Below, piece by piece: positions 62,162 to 64,000 of a DNA stretch of 64,000 bases. Position 1 is the stretch's first letter. The number at the start of each line of letters is the position of its first letter. The notes under the pieces were generated by a model. That model was not told where the DNA came from. It was given only the letters and a program-made list of their open reading frames with translations, and did no database searches. The DNA comes from JAIOPA01 sp964655175 (lineage in GTDB: Bacteria > Eisenbacteria > RBG-16-71-46). The stretch is taken from contig CAZZLY010000002.1 of assembly GCA_964655175.1 (NCBI GenBank), forward strand, positions 1 to 64,000. Reading direction: 5' to 3'. Made by a program: the position numbers and the translations under genes.

Positions 62162-62193
62162 ACCGGGGGGACCCCCGTTGCGCCGGAACACGA

Positions 62194-62226
62194 ACGAGCG
62201 CGTGACCGCAAGGGTCACGCGCTCGT
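62194..62226. terminator. Bidirectional terminator between the DUF1028 and glycosyltransferase genes
   Basis: A perfect 14-bp stem ACGAGCGCGTGACC with loop GCAAG, followed on the plus strand by GTGTCTTTC, lies between two convergent genes. Confidence 0.7.
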
Positions 62227-62251
62227 GTGTCTTTCACGAGGACCGCGGCTC

Positions 62252-63414
62252 TCAGGCCGTGCGGGTCCCCTTGTCACGGTGCGCGTGACGCGTGGTGAAC
62301 GCCAGCATGCGCGCGACCGCCTCGTCCCACAGATGTCCGCGTTCGACCNNNNNNNNNNNNNNNNNNNNNNNNNNNNNNNNNNNNNNNNNNNNNNNNNNNN
62401 NNNNNNNNNNNNNNNNNNNNNNNNNNNNNNNNNNNNNNNNNNNNNNNNGAGCAGACCGTTCACGCCGTCGCTCACGACCGCCTTGACCGGGCCGGTGGCG
62501 GTCGCGACCACCGGGCGCGAGGCGGCCATCGCCTCGACGAGCTTGATGGGCGAGAAGTAATCCGCCCCGGTCGCGTACGGCACCGCGACCATGTCGCAGA
62601 GCGCGAGGTGCGCGGACATCTCGTGATGCGGGACGAGCCCGGTCATGGTGACCGACGCGCGGCTCGACCACGCGGTGCGCAACAGATGATTGCGCTGCGG
62701 GCCGTCGCCGATCATGAGCAAACGCGCCGGCGTGTGCACCGCGACCTCGTCGGCCGCCTCGAGCAGCGTCGAGAGGTCGTGCCACGGGCGGAAGCTGCCC
62801 ACGAACCCGATCCGGAACTCACCATTGCCGAGACGCAGACGCTCCTGGATGCGACGGACGAGCTGCGGGTCGGCTCCGTTGAGGAACGACGGGTCGGCCC
62901 CGTTGGACTGCACGTGCACCGGGAAGCCCTGGGGCGCCAGGGTCGCGATCCAGTGGGCGACCTCTTCAGACACGGCGATCGCACCGCGGCTCGCCGCGAA
63001 CCCCTGCGCGAACGCCGCGCGGGCCTCCGGGACGCGGTCGAAGTTGCGATGACGCGCGGCCTCGACGTCGAGCGGCGCGTTCACTTCATAGACGTGCGGC
63101 ACCCCGGCCTCGGCGGCCGCAAGGGCGCCCTCGGGCGAGAGCAGCGCGAGCCGCTCGATCACCAGATCGGGATCGACCTGCGAGAAGTGCCAGTCGAGTT
63201 CGCGGACGGTGCGCGGCTGCCGCAGCACACGGACGTCCAGACCACTCGCCACCAGGGACGCGTAAGACTCGGGCGCGCCGGGCGTCGCCACGAGCGCGGA
63301 GACTTCATGACCGGCGCGCAGCAGCGCTGCGACGACGGAACGAACGTGGACGGCTTCGGCCCTCATTCCACCGAAGGGGATGTTCAAGTCGGTGAGCAAC
63401 ATCACGATCCGCAC
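62252..63414 (-). CDS. Glycosyltransferase family 4-like (GT-B) enzyme, interrupted by a sequence gap
   Basis: The N-terminal part (LLTDLNIPFGGMRAEAVHVR) and C-terminal part (FVGSFRPWHDLSTLLEAADE, YFSPIKLVEAMAASRPVVAT, SDGVNGLL) show the GT-B retaining-transferase plan with the EX7E-like acceptor/donor region. The start is taken as GTG 63414, with AGGAG 6 bases upstream; an upstream frame to 63489 is less likely. A 100-N run at 62349-62448 removes residues after GLL; past it the protein resumes in a different frame as ERGHLWDEAVARMLAF and ends RDKGTRTA. The true missing length must therefore be 2 modulo 3, so 100 is a placeholder. It probably transfers a nucleotide-activated sugar; the substrate is unknown. 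Confidence 0.85.
62349..62448. other. Assembly gap of 100 N
   Basis: Placeholder gap inside the glycosyltransferase gene. Unlike the gap at 45483-45582, the flanking sequences are not duplicated, so real sequence is missing here. Confidence 0.95.
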
Positions 63415-63711
63415 GGTGAACTCCTGTTCGGAAACGACTCCCTCTTGAGTCGGGTGCGGGCACAAGCGGGGGGTCCGCTTCATCTTCACAGGTGCGGTTT
63501 ACGACTTTCTGATACCGGCAGCGTGTCGGTTTTCCTTCCACTTCGTGCAATGTGGTCGGATCACACATTGATTCATGCGCGATGCACGGGACCGCTTGGC
63601 AAGGTGAACAAAGTCACGCCATGGCACACCGTGTCACGCAGGGCGCGACGTTGTGCACCGCGGATGAACGCACCGCGGACACGGCAGCGTGCGCCGCGTC
63701 ACCGCGAGCGA
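63415..63711. other. Intergenic region upstream of the glycosyltransferase gene
   Basis: A 297-base stretch without a recognisable gene, less GC-rich than the rest (for example TTTACGACTTTCTGAT and GTTTTCCTTCCACTTC). It probably contains the minus-strand promoter of the glycosyltransferase gene; I could not fix a -35/-10 pair. Confidence 0.5.
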
Positions 63712-64000
63712 TCAGGGCAACAGGACGAAGCGCGTCACCGACTCGCGTCCGTCGAGCCGGGCGCGAACCAGATACACGCCCGTGTGCGCCTGGGCGCCGC
63801 TGTGTCGGCGACCATCCCACTCGAGCGGCCGTGAGCCCGCCGCGAGCGGCCCCTCGTGCAGCACGCGCACGCGACGACCGCCGACGTCGTAGATCTCGAC
63901 GAGCGCATCGTCGATCGCCCGGTTCACGACCAGCGTGATCGAGGCCCGCGTGTGCGTGGGGTTGCCGAGCGGCGCGAACCGCACCACGGGAGAACCGTCG
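63712..64000 (-). CDS. C-terminus of a large secreted protein with FlgD-Ig-like domain (5' end outside window)
   Basis: The frame is open from position 64000 to a stop at 63712. The visible 95 residues form a FlgD-Ig/T9SS-like C-terminal module: NPTHTRASITLVVNRAIDDA, VEIYDVGGRRVRVLHEG, SRPLEWDGRRHSGAQAHTGV, YLVRARLDGRESVTRFVLLP. The same module type ends the GH13 protein at 36478-39123. Its first visible residues (DGSPVVRFAPLG) are internal, so the start codon and main domains lie outside the window. Confidence 0.85.
   Translation of the reverse strand, partial: DGSPVVRFAPLGNPTHTRASITLVVNRAIDDALVEIYDVGGRRVRVLHEGPLAAGSRPLEWDGRRHSGAQAHTGVYLVRARLDGRESVTRFVLLP

Noticed and set aside
62215..62348. 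Continuation of the glycosyltransferase in the same frame past the gap
   Set aside because: The frame-matched translation reads SNADICGTRRSRAC and has no family resemblance; the alternative frame gives ERGHLWDEAVARMLAF, a normal GT4 tail.
1..64000. tRNA, rRNA, CRISPR array or prophage
   Set aside because: I saw no cloverleaf-type tRNA sequence, no rRNA segment, no regularly spaced repeats and no phage or mobile-element gene.

Overview
The window is high-GC bacterial chromosome with strong G/C preference at third codon positions. It is densely packed with housekeeping and accessory genes on both strands. I see no tRNA, rRNA, CRISPR array, transposase, integrase or phage gene. Several traits point to a Gram-negative, peptide-using member of the FCB/Eisenbacteria-like lineages: two secreted proteins with FlgD-Ig-like C-terminal modules, TonB receptors, DUF5916 and DUF3078 outer-membrane proteins, and lipoproteins. 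The assignment is inference. The sequence looks like a scaffolded draft or metagenome assembly: it has two runs of exactly 100 N, one flanked by a duplicated 55-base end that looks like an unmerged k-mer overlap.

Layout. 1-2350: Tag glycosylase (cut by the window edge), zinc-ribbon rhomboid protease and M50 protease. 2464-6358: a TPP riboswitch, then a sodium:solute symporter overlapping a TonB receptor, read as a thiamin or thiamin-precursor uptake operon. 6445-7622: small membrane protein and secreted cyclophilin. 8001-14364: tetR-tolC-adaptor-RND efflux operon. 14495-18477: OsmC, MutY and SirB1-like protein (divergent genes with overlapping start codons), a zinc-ribbon miniprotein and MoaA. 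18553-20218: MarR regulator and MurB. 20392-20610: a SelW/Rdx-family selenoprotein with an in-frame UGA and a SECIS-like hairpin, invisible to ordinary ORF calling. 20663-26146: B3-like small protein, DPP-IV-type peptidase, flavin reductase-like protein, methyltransferase and YchF GTPase.

26225-36258 is a peptide and polyamine block: PepT, agmatine-to-putrescine enzymes AguB and AguA, a POT transporter, and two divergent OPT transporters with a DUF6526 protein. 36478-42325: secreted GH13 enzyme, DUF3078 outer-membrane protein, NfeD-SPFH membrane pair and a small lipoprotein. 42517-45122: VWA plus MoxR/ChlI-type ATPase pair. 45361-51234: TonB receptor (interrupted by the artefactual gap), EEP-family phosphohydrolase, and an ABC ATPase with its permease. 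51292-55747: lipoprotein, then an overlapping flavoprotein-GlcD-GlcE operon lacking GlcF. 55857-58844: membrane protein, winged-helix regulator and DUF4173-like membrane protein, with the same CTTT-N7-AAAG palindrome before both membrane genes. 58739-64000: DUF5916 protein overlapping the previous gene antisense, DUF1028 protein, a glycosyltransferase broken by the second gap, and the C-terminus of a large secreted protein.

Operon ends and convergent junctions commonly carry long, nearly perfect GC-rich hairpins without a clear U tract. Many start regions carry a TATNNT-like -10 box after GGC or GC. The most notable items are the UGA-containing SelW-like gene, the riboswitch-controlled transporter/receptor pair and the shared regulator palindrome.
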